Positions 1-7,614 of a DNA stretch of 11,113 nucleotides are shown here, piece by piece. Source of the DNA: Alphaproteobacteria bacterium (lineage in GTDB: Bacteria > Pseudomonadota > Alphaproteobacteria > Micavibrionales > Micavibrionaceae); contig JAGLKS010000060.1 of the NCBI GenBank assembly GCA_023140905.1, positions 1 to 11,113 on the forward strand, in the 5' to 3' direction. Under the pieces are notes generated by a model. It saw only the letters and a program-made list of their open reading frames with translations, was not told the DNA's origin and searched no databases. The translations under genes were made by a program, and so were the position numbers. The first letter of the stretch is position 1; each line of letters begins with the position of its first letter.

Positions 1-1122
1 GTTGACCATGGTAAGACTACGCTGACAGCGGCGATCACGAAGTATTTTAGTGATGAGTTTCAAGACTATGACAAGATTGACGGTGCCCCTGAAGAAAAAG
101 CACGTGGTATTACAATTTCCACAGCGCATGTTGAATATGAAACGGATGCGCGTCACTATGCGCACGTTGACTGCCCGGGCCATGCGGATTATGTGAAGAA
201 CATGATTACAGGTGCTGCGCAGATGGATGGAGCTATTCTTGTTGTGAACGCAGCAGATGGTCCAATGCCACAAACACGCGAACACATCCTTCTTGCCCGT
301 CAGGTTGGAGTTCCTGCTTTGGTTGTTTTCATGAACAAGGTTGATCAGGTTGATGATGAAGAGCTTTTGGAATTGGTCGAAATGGAAATTCGTGAGCTTC
401 TAACGTCATATGAATTTCCGGGCGATGATATTCCTATTATTTCCGGTTCTGCTTTGGCAGCATTGGAAGGCCGCGATCCTGAAATCGGAGAAAACAAAAT
501 CCGGGAATTGATGGAAGCAGTAGACAAGTACATTCCTCAACCCGTACGTGATATTGATAAGCCATTCCTGATGCCGGTTGAAGACGTATTTTCGATCTCT
601 GGCCGTGGAACAGTTGCAACAGGACGCGTTGAAACGGGCGTTGTTAATGTTGGTGACGAGATTGAAATTGTTGGTATCAGAGATACACAAAAAACAATAA
701 TTACAGGCGTTGAAATGTTTCGTAAATTGCTTGACCGCGGTGAAGCAGGGGACAATATTGGCGCGCTGCTTCGTGGTACAAAACGCGAAGATATTGAGCG
801 TGGTCAGGTCTTGTGTAAGCCCGGCTCTATCACTCCTCACACAAAATTTGTGGCTGAAGCTTACATTTTGTCAAAAGATGAAGGCGGTCGTCATACACCG
901 TTTTTCACAAAATACCGCCCACAATTTTACTTCCGTACAACTGATGTGACCGGAGAAGTGACATTGCCTGAAGGTGTAGACATGGTAATTCCCGGCGATG
1001 ACATTGCAGGTATGGAAGTTACATTGATTGCACCAATTGCAATGAGCGAAGGTCTTCGTTTTGCTATCCGTGAAGGTGGCCGCACAGTCGGCGCCGGTGT
1101 GGTAAGCAAAATTGTTGAGTAA
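1..1122 (+). CDS. tuf: Elongation factor Tu (EF-Tu), 5' end outside the window
   Basis: This GTPase carries aminoacyl-tRNA to the ribosomal A site in the cytoplasm. The reading frame is open from base 1, so 373 codons are visible; compared with the usual ~394-396 residues, about 20 N-terminal codons lie upstream. The first bases encode VDHGKTT, the end of the P-loop (G1). They are followed by switch I ([10 protein letters not shown]), the G3 motif DCPGHADY with the catalytic histidine, G4 (NKVD, near 331-342) and G5 (SGSAL, near 442-456). The beta-barrel domains II and III continue to the typical end [11 protein letters not shown] and a TAA stop. No frameshift or missing key residue is seen. 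An intrinsic terminator follows directly. In alphaproteobacteria tuf usually lies next to tRNA-Trp, secE and nusG; here secE is more than 5.6 kb away. The ATG at 193 is an internal methionine, not the start. Confidence 0.98.
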   Translation, partial: VDHGKTTLTAAITKYFSDEFQDYDKIDGAPEEKARGITISTAHVEYETDARHYAHVDCPGHADYVKNMITGAAQMDGAILVVNAADGPMPQTREHILLARQVGVPALVVFMNKVDQVDDEELLELVEMEIRELLTSYEFPGDDIPIISGSALAALEGRDPEIGENKIRELMEAVDKYIPQPVRDIDKPFLMPVEDVFSISGRGTVATGRVETGVVNVGDEIEIVGIRDTQKTIITGVEMFRKLLDRGEAGDNIGALLRGTKREDIERGQVLCKPGSITPHTKFVAEAYILSKDEGGRHTPFFTKYRPQFYFRTTDVTGEVTLPEGVDMVIPGDDIAGMEVTLIAPIAMSEGLRFAIREGGRTVGAGVVSKIVE

Positions 1123-1152
1123 GCTTTCGTGCCTTTTTGATATAAGATTTTC

Positions 1153-1187
1153 AAAGCCTTGCGGAAGAATTTTTCGCAGGGCTTTTT
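1153..1187 (+). terminator. Intrinsic terminator of tuf
   Basis: An 11-bp stem pairs 1153-1163 (AAAGCCTTGCG) with 1175-1185 (CGCAGGGCTTT), with one G-U wobble. The loop is 11 nt (1164-1174) and a run of five T follows at 1183-1187. It starts about 30 bases after the tuf stop codon, which fits a factor-independent terminator for a highly expressed gene. Confidence 0.9.
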
Positions 1188-1239
1188 CTTTGCCGATAGA
1201 TATTCATGATGATATAGTACCATTCTTAAATGAAATGAC

Positions 1240-1245
1240 TATAGT
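1240..1245 (+). promoter_or_regulatory. Possible -10 element (TATAGT) for the secreted-protein gene
   Basis: TATAGT matches the sigma-70 -10 consensus at 5 of 6 positions. It lies between the tuf terminator and the ATG at 1278, which would give a short 5' leader of about 25 bases. No good -35 hexamer is found at 16-18 bp upstream, so the call is weak. Confidence 0.3.
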
Positions 1246-1277
1246 GGCACTTGGTTAAGATAAGGAACAATACAAGA

Positions 1278-2120
1278 ATGCATATCCAAATATTATTGAA
1301 GCTGAGTTGTGTCTCTGTTTTTCTTATTGGAACATTGACAATGAATACATCATCGGCTTTCTCTGGTGAACTTTCAGCATATTCTGGATGGGATTTTCGC
1401 ACACATATTGAAAAACCTAAATCTAAAAAGAAAGATAAGCCGGGAGCTAATCTAAGTTTTCCGGCTTATGAATTAGATGAGTGGAAACTACGGCAGGGTC
1501 GATCTACGAAAGATTACGAAAGGCGGGTGTTTAATATTTTAACCGGGAACAAAAAGCTAACCGGTACTGATGTTACGACAATCCGTCATTTATATCCGCT
1601 AACACCGTATTACGATCCTTTCGGCACAAATATCATTGAAAGAATGACGCATTTTGCTTATATCGCTGACACATCAGATAATCCAAAAGAAATTAATGAA
1701 GCACTGAAAGAATATCGTGATCTATTGTGCAAGCATTTGGCTAATCTGGATGTTGTTGATTATGCGCTGACTTTGAGCAAGGCAAAGCCGCGTTATGGTG
1801 ATGAGGTTCTTTTGAAGGCAGTTCGCGATGCATTGCTTGAGGACGTTAAAGGAACAAAGATAAGGGGCAAAACCCCTGATAGTGCATATGTTATTGTTAC
1901 TTATGGCGAAGAAATCGTTCTGTTAAATAACCTTGATGCAAAAGTTGAAAAAAGTAAGATTTATGAAGTTAACAAGAAGTTTTATAATGTGCATGATGTC
2001 GTTTATAAAGACGGTCGGCACTCTCAATTATATATCGATTTAACCAATCCTATTTATCTGTATGAAAAGACACAAGCTTTGCGAGAGAAAGAAAATAGGA
2101 TTTCGATTCCTTTGCAGTAA
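1278..2120 (+). CDS. Secreted protein of unknown function, possibly DUF4919-like
   Basis: A 280-residue protein. The open frame extends to a TTG at 1251, but ATG 1278 is preferred because AAGGA (1262-1266) precedes it and the hydrophobic signal peptide then starts properly: residues 1-27, MHIQILLKLS through a run rich in V, F, L and I, with likely cleavage near SSA|FSG. The mature part begins with a lysine-rich stretch (near residues 46-55) and is then mostly predicted helical. A mixed tail contains VNKKFYNVHDVVYKDG and QLYIDLTNPIYLYEK. This tail (a YDV-like strand, then YFDI-like 'LYIDLTNP') reminds me of the DUF4919 family, a comparison from memory only. No catalytic motif is evident. The gene stands alone, with the tuf terminator behind it and the glycine-cleavage operon 100 bases ahead. 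Envelope or periplasmic location is inferred from the signal peptide. Confidence 0.82.
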   Translation: MHIQILLKLSCVSVFLIGTLTMNTSSAFSGELSAYSGWDFRTHIEKPKSKKKDKPGANLSFPAYELDEWKLRQGRSTKDYERRVFNILTGNKKLTGTDVTTIRHLYPLTPYYDPFGTNIIERMTHFAYIADTSDNPKEINEALKEYRDLLCKHLANLDVVDYALTLSKAKPRYGDEVLLKAVRDALLEDVKGTKIRGKTPDSAYVIVTYGEEIVLLNNLDAKVEKSKIYEVNKKFYNVHDVVYKDGRHSQLYIDLTNPIYLYEKTQALREKENRISIPLQ

Positions 2121-2139
2121 AAAGCGTGGGTTTTATACG
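2112..2139 (+). promoter_or_regulatory. Candidate promoter of the glycine-cleavage operon
   Basis: TTGCAG (2112-2117) and TATACG (2134-2139) are separated by 16 bp, and each matches the sigma-70 consensus at 4 of 6 positions. The -35 would overlap the last codons of the preceding gene. Transcription would start near 2146 and leave a ~75-nt leader containing the tandem repeat at 2160-2205. Weak match; read-through from the upstream gene is equally possible because no terminator separates them. Confidence 0.3.
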
Positions 2140-2159
2140 ACTGCGATTGAATGGGGCCG

Positions 2160-2205
2160 GCAATTCTGCTATTGATGAAGCCTAAGCGATTCTGCTGTTG
2201 ATGGA
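2160..2205 (+). repeat. Two imperfect 20-bp direct repeats in the gcvT leader
   Basis: GCAATTCTGCTATTGATGAA (2160-2179) recurs as GCGATTCTGCTGTTGATGGA (2186-2205). Three positions differ, all A/G changes, and the period is 26 bp. The second copy ends directly upstream of the gcvT ribosome-binding site (AGGGAGG, 2208-2214). Whether it is a protein-binding site, an RNA element or a chance duplication is not known. Confidence 0.6.
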
Positions 2206-2220
2206 TAGGGAGGTAGTTAG

Positions 2221-3327
2221 ATGCTACGTACGACCCCTTTGCATGGCGCACATGGTGCTCTTGGCGCGAAGATGGGTGCTTTTGCTGGATATGATATGCC
2301 ACTTTATTATGAGCTTGGTGTTAAGAAAGAGCATGAATGGGTGCGTTCTCACGCAGGATTGTTTGATGTTTCTCATATGGGACAAATCATGGTTCGCGGG
2401 CGCGATAAAGACGAGTCCAATGCTGTTGATTTCTTTGAAACCATTACGCCTTCGTCTTTTGACGATTTAGCAATAGACCATACAAAATATACCGTCCTGA
2501 CAAATGAGCAAGGAGGTATTATTGATGATCTTATGGTTACCCGTACGGGTCTGAATGCGTTCCATTGTGTGATTAATGCAGGGTGTAAGGAAAAGGATAT
2601 CGATTGGATTAAATCTCATATTCCTGATGATGATGCCCTTGAATTCACGTATTTTGAAGATTGGGCGTTATTGGCTTTACAGGGTCCGTCTTCGGAAGCT
2701 GTTGTGCGTGATGTATTGGGCATTGATTTAGCTGATTTGCCTTATATGGGATTATGGGCGCGTGATGACTATCAGATGTTTATATCCCGCTTGGGCTATA
2801 CAGGAGAGGATGGTTTTGAGATCAGCGTGCCGAATGAGGTTGCTGTAGATTTGTGGCAGCGGTTATTAGCGCATGAAGAGGTTAAACCTATTGGGCTGGC
2901 TGCACGCGATTCTTTGCGTCTGGAAATGGGGTATTGTCTTTACGGGCATGATATTGATGATACGACTTCTCCGGTGGAGGCTGGTTTGCGTTGGGTTCTG
3001 GGTAAAGAAAATACTGGATTTATCGGGGCTGATGTTGTTTTGGGGCAGATCGAGAACGGAGTGAGCCGCAAGCGTGTCGGTGTTCGTCTTGTTGATAAGG
3101 GTATTGCGCGTGAGGGTGCACCGATATTGGATGAAAATGGATTAGAGATAGGCTCGTTAACAAGCGGTGGTTATGCGCCTTCTTTAGAGGCTGCTGTTGG
3201 GCAAGGCTATATTCCGATAGATTATGCGAAAGAAGGAACTGACATTTTTGTTAATGTGCGCGGACGGAAGATTGCGGCTAAAGTTTCGCGGATGCCTTTT
3301 ATTCCTGCCAATACAAAGAGATCATAA
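2221..3327 (+). CDS. gcvT: Glycine cleavage system T protein (aminomethyltransferase)
   Basis: GcvT takes the aminomethyl group carried on lipoyl-GcvH, transfers the one-carbon unit to tetrahydrofolate as 5,10-methylene-THF and releases ammonia. The protein has 368 residues, the normal size. The N-terminus (TTPLHGAHGALGAKMGAFAGYDMP), FDVSHMGQ at about 48-55 and GGIIDDLMV at about 98-106 are family signatures; the Asp102-Asp103 pair lies where the catalytic aspartate sits. LGYTGEDGFEI and the C-terminal GSLTSGGYAPSLEAAVGQGY are also typical. A strong Shine-Dalgarno (AGGGAGG, 2208-2214) fixes ATG 2221. It is the first gene of gcvT-gcvH-gcvPA-gcvPB. No glycine riboswitch aptamer is visible upstream. 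Confidence 0.97.
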   Translation: MLRTTPLHGAHGALGAKMGAFAGYDMPLYYELGVKKEHEWVRSHAGLFDVSHMGQIMVRGRDKDESNAVDFFETITPSSFDDLAIDHTKYTVLTNEQGGIIDDLMVTRTGLNAFHCVINAGCKEKDIDWIKSHIPDDDALEFTYFEDWALLALQGPSSEAVVRDVLGIDLADLPYMGLWARDDYQMFISRLGYTGEDGFEISVPNEVAVDLWQRLLAHEEVKPIGLAARDSLRLEMGYCLYGHDIDDTTSPVEAGLRWVLGKENTGFIGADVVLGQIENGVSRKRVGVRLVDKGIAREGAPILDENGLEIGSLTSGGYAPSLEAAVGQGYIPIDYAKEGTDIFVNVRGRKIAAKVSRMPFIPANTKRS

Positions 3328-3370
3328 TCATAATTTAACGCTATAGAATGTAAAAAAGGGAGGCTCTATT

Positions 3371-3748
3371 ATGGCCGAGTTTAAATATACGAAAGATCAT
3401 GAATGCATTTATGTTGAGGGTGATGTTGCTTTTGTAGGCATATCCAAACATGCGCAAGAAGCACTGGGGGATTTGGTTTATCTGGAACTTCCAGAGATAG
3501 GAAAGAGTGTTGATGCAGGTAGTGAGATTGCTGTTATTGAGTCGGTTAAAACAGCGGCTGAAATTTATTCTCCGGTGAATGGTGAAGTTGTTGAAGTCAA
3601 TGAAGCTCTGGTCGAAGATTTTGAACTTGTCTCCGAACCGGTGAATGAGAAGGGCTGGATTGTTAAGGTTAAGGTTGCCGATACATCTGCGCTGGATGCA
3701 TTAATGAATGAAGCGGCTTATGCAGAGTATTTAAAAGAAGTGGACTAA
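3371..3748 (+). CDS. gcvH: Glycine cleavage system H protein (lipoyl carrier)
   Basis: A 125-residue cytoplasmic shuttle whose lipoyl-lysine arm carries the aminomethyl intermediate from the P protein to the T protein and is reoxidised by the L protein. The lipoylation site is Lys60 in IESVKTAAEIYSPVNG. The N-terminus (KYTKDHECIYVEGDVAFVGISKHAQEALGDLVYLELPE) and C-terminal region (NEKGWIVKVK) match the family and the length is normal. The start at 3371 is supported by AAGGGAGG at 3356-3363. It lies 43 bases after gcvT, in the same operon. No lipoate-attachment gene or lpd (L protein) is in the window, so these must be supplied from elsewhere. Confidence 0.97.
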   Translation: MAEFKYTKDHECIYVEGDVAFVGISKHAQEALGDLVYLELPEIGKSVDAGSEIAVIESVKTAAEIYSPVNGEVVEVNEALVEDFELVSEPVNEKGWIVKVKVADTSALDALMNEAAYAEYLKEVD

Positions 3749-3795
3749 AAACTCTGTGCAACTACTATAATTAATAAATAAGGGGATAGGTGAAG

Positions 3796-5082
3796 ATGAG
3801 ATATTTGCCACAAACGGCTGATGCACGCCAAAAGATGCTTGATGTGATTGGTGTAAAGACAATTGATGAATTGTTCTGCGATATTCCTAAAGGTGCATTT
3901 ATTGACGGGATGGCAGATCTTCCTGCACATAAAGGGGAGATTGAGGTCGAGCGTGAAATGGCAGCAATGGCCGGGAAAAATATGGATGCATCTAGTGTCC
4001 CATTTTTCTTGGGAGGCGGGGTTTATAACCACCATATTCCAGCTAGTGTTGACTACATCATTCAGCGCAGTGAGTTCTTAACCGCTTATACACCGTATCA
4101 GCCGGAAATTGCTCAAGGCACGTTACAAGCCATATTTGAATATCAGACATATATTGCTAGGCTTACAGGGCAGGATGTAGCTAATGCGTCTTTGTATGAT
4201 GGTTCGACAGCATGTGCCGAGGCTGCGTTGATGGCAATGCGTATTACCAAGCGTAAGAAGGTTGCTATTGGCAGCGCGCTTAATCCTGAGTACCGCAAAG
4301 TATTGGAGACGTACTTGCATAATCTGGATGATCGGGAGATTATGGAAGGTGAACCGGATAATGAAACGGCTTGTCTAATTGTTCAAAGCCCCGATTTCTT
4401 TGGAAATATCCATAAATACGATAAGTATCGTAAATTATGTGATGAAGCTGGTGCGTTATTGATCGTGGTTATAACCGAGGTTGTTTCTCTGGGGCTTTTG
4501 CCTGTACCTGCTATGGCGGATATAGTATGTGGGGACGGACAATCGATCTCTGTACCGATGAGTTTTGGTGGTCCGCATCTTGGATTTTTTGCTTGTAAGG
4601 AAAAATACATACGCCAAATGCCGGGTCGTTTATGTGGAATGACTGAAGACGCTGACGGGCGGAGAGGTTTTGTCCTAACGCTGTCTACGCGAGAGCAACA
4701 CATACGCCGGGATAAAGCAACGTCTAATATCTGTACCAATCAGGGGCTATGTGCTTTATCTTTTGCCGCGCATATGAGTTTGCTTGGTGAAACTGGATTT
4801 AAAACGTTGGCGCGGCTTAATCATGAGGCTGCATGCAAGCTGGCTGATTCTCTGGAGAAGGTTAAGGGTGTACGTGTTGTGAACGAAGCATTCTTCAATG
4901 AATTTGTTGTGGAATTGCCGGATGGTACAGATGCAAGTATTGTACTGGAAGATCTGGTTACATGCGGCATTATCGGCGGGTTAGCACTTGATGAGGGGCG
5001 ATTGCTGGTCACTGCTACAGAGTTGACAACAGATAACGATATTAAGATATTTGCAGAAACTTTAGCGGAGGTGTTGAAATGA
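3796..5082 (+). CDS. gcvPA: Glycine dehydrogenase (decarboxylating) subunit 1 (P protein, alpha part)
   Basis: The N-terminal half of a split P protein. With GcvPB it forms the PLP-dependent glycine decarboxylase that releases CO2 and loads the aminomethyl group on lipoyl-GcvH. A GTG at 3790 is in frame, but ATG 3796 is chosen: it gives the canonical N-terminus MRYLPQT and places the AGGGG motif (3781-3785) 10 bases upstream, not 4. The product is 428 residues. Family motifs include YTPYQPEIAQGTLQAIFEYQ, LYDGSTACAEA (around residue 132), FGGPHLGFFACKEKYIRQMPGR (around 257-278) and TREQHIRRDKATSNICTNQ. The PLP lysine is in the partner subunit, as expected. The stop codon overlaps the gcvPB start (ATGA), suggesting translational coupling and equal synthesis of the two subunits. 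Confidence 0.96.
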   Translation: MRYLPQTADARQKMLDVIGVKTIDELFCDIPKGAFIDGMADLPAHKGEIEVEREMAAMAGKNMDASSVPFFLGGGVYNHHIPASVDYIIQRSEFLTAYTPYQPEIAQGTLQAIFEYQTYIARLTGQDVANASLYDGSTACAEAALMAMRITKRKKVAIGSALNPEYRKVLETYLHNLDDREIMEGEPDNETACLIVQSPDFFGNIHKYDKYRKLCDEAGALLIVVITEVVSLGLLPVPAMADIVCGDGQSISVPMSFGGPHLGFFACKEKYIRQMPGRLCGMTEDADGRRGFVLTLSTREQHIRRDKATSNICTNQGLCALSFAAHMSLLGETGFKTLARLNHEAACKLADSLEKVKGVRVVNEAFFNEFVVELPDGTDASIVLEDLVTCGIIGGLALDEGRLLVTATELTTDNDIKIFAETLAEVLK

Positions 5083-6596
5083 GCGGAGATAACAGAAACG
5101 AAAACACCGGAAAGAATAAAGGCTTGCATTATGAAGAGCCGCTTTTGTGGGAGTACGCGCAAGGTGGAGAATCTGGTGTTGATTGGCCGGAGCTTCAGGG
5201 ATTGAAAGTACGTACGGGTGTTCCTGAGCGTGAGGATATTGGTTTGCCACAGCTAAGCGAGCCGGAAGTTTTGCGCCACTATGTACGTATGAGTACGTGG
5301 AATTATTCTATCGATCATGGATTTTTCCCGCTTGGCTCTTGTACAATGAAGCATAATCCGCGGCTTAATGAAAAAACAGCGCGCTTTCCCGGATTTGCGT
5401 ATGTTCATCCATTACAACCAGAAAGCAGCGTACAGGGTGCTTTGGAAGTGATGTACGAGCTACAAAGCTGGCTGGGTGAACTGACTGGATTGCCGGGTGT
5501 ATGCCTTACGCCGTCTGCTGGAGCGCATGGCGAATTAGCCGGAATGATGACAATACGCAGGGCGCATGAATGCCGGGGACAAGTGGAGAAGCGCCGTGTG
5601 ATACTTACGCCTGATTCTTCACATGGAACCAATCCGGCTACGGCGGTAATGTGTGGTTTTGAAGTGCGAAGTATTCCAACCAAAGATACAGGCCGCTTGA
5701 CGGTTGAGGCTTTCAAGGATGCACTTTATAAGACTGATCCGCAAGGTGCTGATATAGCAGGGATGATGGTCACAAACCCCAATACATGCGGTTTGTTTGA
5801 GCGCGAAATTAATGAGATTGCCGCTCTTTTGCATGATGCTGGCGGATATTTCTATTGTGATGGAGCTAATTTTAACGCGCTAGTAGGGAAAGTTCGTCCG
5901 GCTGATTTTGGTGTAGATGTGATGCATGTCAATTTGCACAAGACATTCTCAACGCCTCATGGCGGAGGCGGGCCGGGTTCAGGGCCGATTTGTTGTACGG
6001 AAGAGCTAACGCAATACATGCCTGTACCTGTGACAGTTAAAGACGGAGATAAGTACCGTCTGGAAACAATGGAGGACCGCCCTGATACATTGGGTGCTCT
6101 TAAGGCTTTTACCGGGCAGTTTGGCATCTTTGTACGCACGTTAACCTATATGAAGTCAATGGGAGCGGATGGTTTAAAACAAGTGGCCGAGGATGCAGTG
6201 TTGAATGCCAATTATTTGTTGAGCCAACTTGGTGAAGATTACCATGTTCCGTTCGAAGGTCCGTGTATGCATGAGTGCTTGCTAACCGATAAGGCACAAA
6301 AAGAATTTGATGTTACAACGTTGGATATCGCCAAGACCTTGATTGAGAGAGGCTATCATCCGATGACAGTTTATTTCCCTCTAGTTTTGCATGGTACGAT
6401 GTTAATCGAGCCGACAGAAACAGAAAGCACGAGTGAGTTGGATGCGTTTATTGCGACTATGAAGGATATTGCAGTTCAGGCTCGTGGGGCAGATGGACAT
6501 GATATATTGCATGCTATGCCGCATTCTTCTCCGCGCCGCAGACTGGATGAGGTGAAAGCTGCGCGTAAGCCTGTGTTGAAATATATAGAAAAATAG
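5079..6596 (+). CDS. gcvPB: Glycine dehydrogenase (decarboxylating) subunit 2 (P protein, beta part)
   Basis: The C-terminal, PLP-binding half of glycine decarboxylase. The Schiff-base lysine is Lys288 in HVNLHKTFSTPHGGGGPGSGP (codon 5940-5942), followed by the glycine-rich loop. Other signatures are FFPLGSCTMKHNPRLNE, LTPSAGAHGELAGM, DSSHGTNPATA and ITNPNTCGLFE-like MVTNPNTCGLFE. The product is 505 residues, near the usual ~480-520. ATG 5079 overlaps the gcvPA stop by four bases, with GGAGGTG (5067-5073) inside the end of gcvPA as ribosome-binding site. It is the last gene of the operon. No convincing terminator is seen in the 135 bases before secE, so some read-through into secE-nusG is possible. 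Confidence 0.97.
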   Translation: MSGDNRNENTGKNKGLHYEEPLLWEYAQGGESGVDWPELQGLKVRTGVPEREDIGLPQLSEPEVLRHYVRMSTWNYSIDHGFFPLGSCTMKHNPRLNEKTARFPGFAYVHPLQPESSVQGALEVMYELQSWLGELTGLPGVCLTPSAGAHGELAGMMTIRRAHECRGQVEKRRVILTPDSSHGTNPATAVMCGFEVRSIPTKDTGRLTVEAFKDALYKTDPQGADIAGMMVTNPNTCGLFEREINEIAALLHDAGGYFYCDGANFNALVGKVRPADFGVDVMHVNLHKTFSTPHGGGGPGSGPICCTEELTQYMPVPVTVKDGDKYRLETMEDRPDTLGALKAFTGQFGIFVRTLTYMKSMGADGLKQVAEDAVLNANYLLSQLGEDYHVPFEGPCMHECLLTDKAQKEFDVTTLDIAKTLIERGYHPMTVYFPLVLHGTMLIEPTETESTSELDAFIATMKDIAVQARGADGHDILHAMPHSSPRRRLDEVKAARKPVLKYIEK

Positions 6597-6731
6597 ATTT
6601 TTCTCTGGTCATAATTGGAAATATGGTGTAAAAATTCTTTCGTAAATCCCAAAATGATTAGTGTTTTTTAAGAACCTTGTGTTCAAGACATGAATTCTGG
6701 GTAAAAGAATTTAATTTTAAGAAGGTGAAAC

Positions 6732-6926
6732 ATGGCTAATAAAAACGGACCCGTTGCTTTTTTAACGCAGGTTAAAAGTGAAGCTAAGAAAATCACATGG
6801 CCTTCTCGTCAAGAGACAATCATGAGTATGATAGCAGTGTTTGTGATGGTGTTTATATCTTCTATATTCTTGTTTTTTGCCGATCAAATTATAGCGTATG
6901 TGGTCCGGTTGGTTATGGGTGTTTAG
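6732..6926 (+). CDS. secE: Protein translocase subunit SecE
   Basis: A 64-residue, single-span SecE of the short form common outside the enterobacteria. It clamps SecY in the SecYEG translocon of the inner membrane. The conserved amphipathic segment SEAKKITWPSRQET (residues 16-29) precedes one transmembrane helix (about 30-50, rich in I, V, F and M). The ribosome-binding site AAGAAGGTG (6719-6727) fixes the ATG. nusG follows after 48 bases, the usual pairing. The upstream 135 bases contain no tRNA-Trp gene and no clear sigma-70 promoter. Confidence 0.96.
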   Translation: MANKNGPVAFLTQVKSEAKKITWPSRQETIMSMIAVFVMVFISSIFLFFADQIIAYVVRLVMGV

Positions 6927-6974
6927 TGAAGTTAAGAATTTTATAAAAAGCAATAAGCAAAAGGATTTTTTGTA

Positions 6975-7508
6975 ATGGCAAAGCGTTGGTATGTGCTGCA
7001 TGTTTATTCGGGATTTGAAAATAAGGTAGCTGAGTCTATCAAAGAAAAAGCCGTAAAGCAGGGATTGGAAGATTGTGTAGACGAGATCCTTGTCCCGACT
7101 GAGGAAGTTGTTGAGGTTAGGCGTGGGCAGCGTGTGAATTCTGAGCGCAAATTTTTCCCCGGTTATGTTTTAGCTAAGCTGGATATGAATGACATGGTTT
7201 GGCACTTGATTAAAAACACACCAAAAGTCAGTGGTTTTCTTGGTGCTGGTGGTAACCGTCCTGTCCCTATCAGCGAGGCGGAAGCTCAACATATCTTGAA
7301 ACAAGTGCAAGAAGGGATTGACCGTCCTCGTCCTTCTGTTGTTTATGATCTTGGCGAAGAGGTGAAAGTGATTGACGGGCCGTTTGCTTCATTTAATGGT
7401 GTTGTTGAAGACGTGGATGAAGAAAAAGCTAAACTTAAAGTCTCTGTATCAATCTTTGGCCGTGCCACACCGGTTGAACTTGAATATTCTCAAGTTGAAA
7501 AAATCTAA
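6975..7508 (+). CDS. nusG: Transcription termination/antitermination protein NusG
   Basis: A 177-residue elongation factor that binds RNA polymerase and couples transcription to Rho or to the ribosome (via S10/NusE). The NGN domain occupies residues ~3-110 (KRWYVLHVYSGFENKVAE, VRRGQRVNSERKFFPGYVLAKL, NTPKVSGFLGAGG). The C-terminal KOW domain covers ~125-177, with VKVIDGPFASFNGVVEDVD and the final ELEYSQVEKI. AAAGGA (6960-6965) precedes the ATG. In most bacteria rplK (ribosomal protein L11) follows; here a terminator and an opposing gene follow, so the ribosomal protein operon must lie elsewhere or have its own promoter. Confidence 0.97.
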   Translation: MAKRWYVLHVYSGFENKVAESIKEKAVKQGLEDCVDEILVPTEEVVEVRRGQRVNSERKFFPGYVLAKLDMNDMVWHLIKNTPKVSGFLGAGGNRPVPISEAEAQHILKQVQEGIDRPRPSVVYDLGEEVKVIDGPFASFNGVVEDVDEEKAKLKVSVSIFGRATPVELEYSQVEKI

Positions 7509-7556
7509 TAATTATAGTTGCTTCGCTTAAGAATAACACATTTTGCTTTAGGAATT

Positions 7557-7607
7557 TTAATATCTTTTAGGGTTTTATTTCCCGCAGCTTGCTGCGGGGG
7601 TCTTTAT
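7557..7607 (+). terminator. CUUG-loop terminator after nusG, within a 40-bp repeat
   Basis: CCCGCAG (7581-7587) pairs with CTGCGGG (7592-7598 with register CTTG as loop at 7588-7591), giving a GC-rich hairpin with a CUUG tetraloop followed by GGTCTTTATTATT. The tail is U-rich on the plus strand only, so it serves nusG more than the opposing gene at 7615. The block from 7557 (TTAATATCTTTTAGGGTTT...) through 7596 is repeated at 10418-10457 with two mismatches in 40 positions, so this belongs to a dispersed sequence family and is not a one-off terminator. Confidence 0.8.
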
Positions 7608-7614
7608 TATTGGT

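Noticed and set aside
406..840. Long minus-strand open frame inside tuf, and similar antisense or shifted frames inside gcvT, gcvPA and gcvPB
   Set aside because: They lie wholly within strongly conserved genes and their products look like out-of-frame translations with no recognisable family.
2121..2220. Glycine riboswitch before gcvT
   Set aside because: The 100-base leader lacks the conserved GGAGAG-type and CTCTCAGG-like aptamer segments and is too short for tandem aptamers plus an expression platform.
6597..6731. tRNA-Trp gene upstream of secE, expected from alphaproteobacterial gene order
   Set aside because: No cloverleaf, CCA anticodon stem or TTCGA-type T-loop is found; the region is AT-rich and unstructured, with no clear promoter or terminator.
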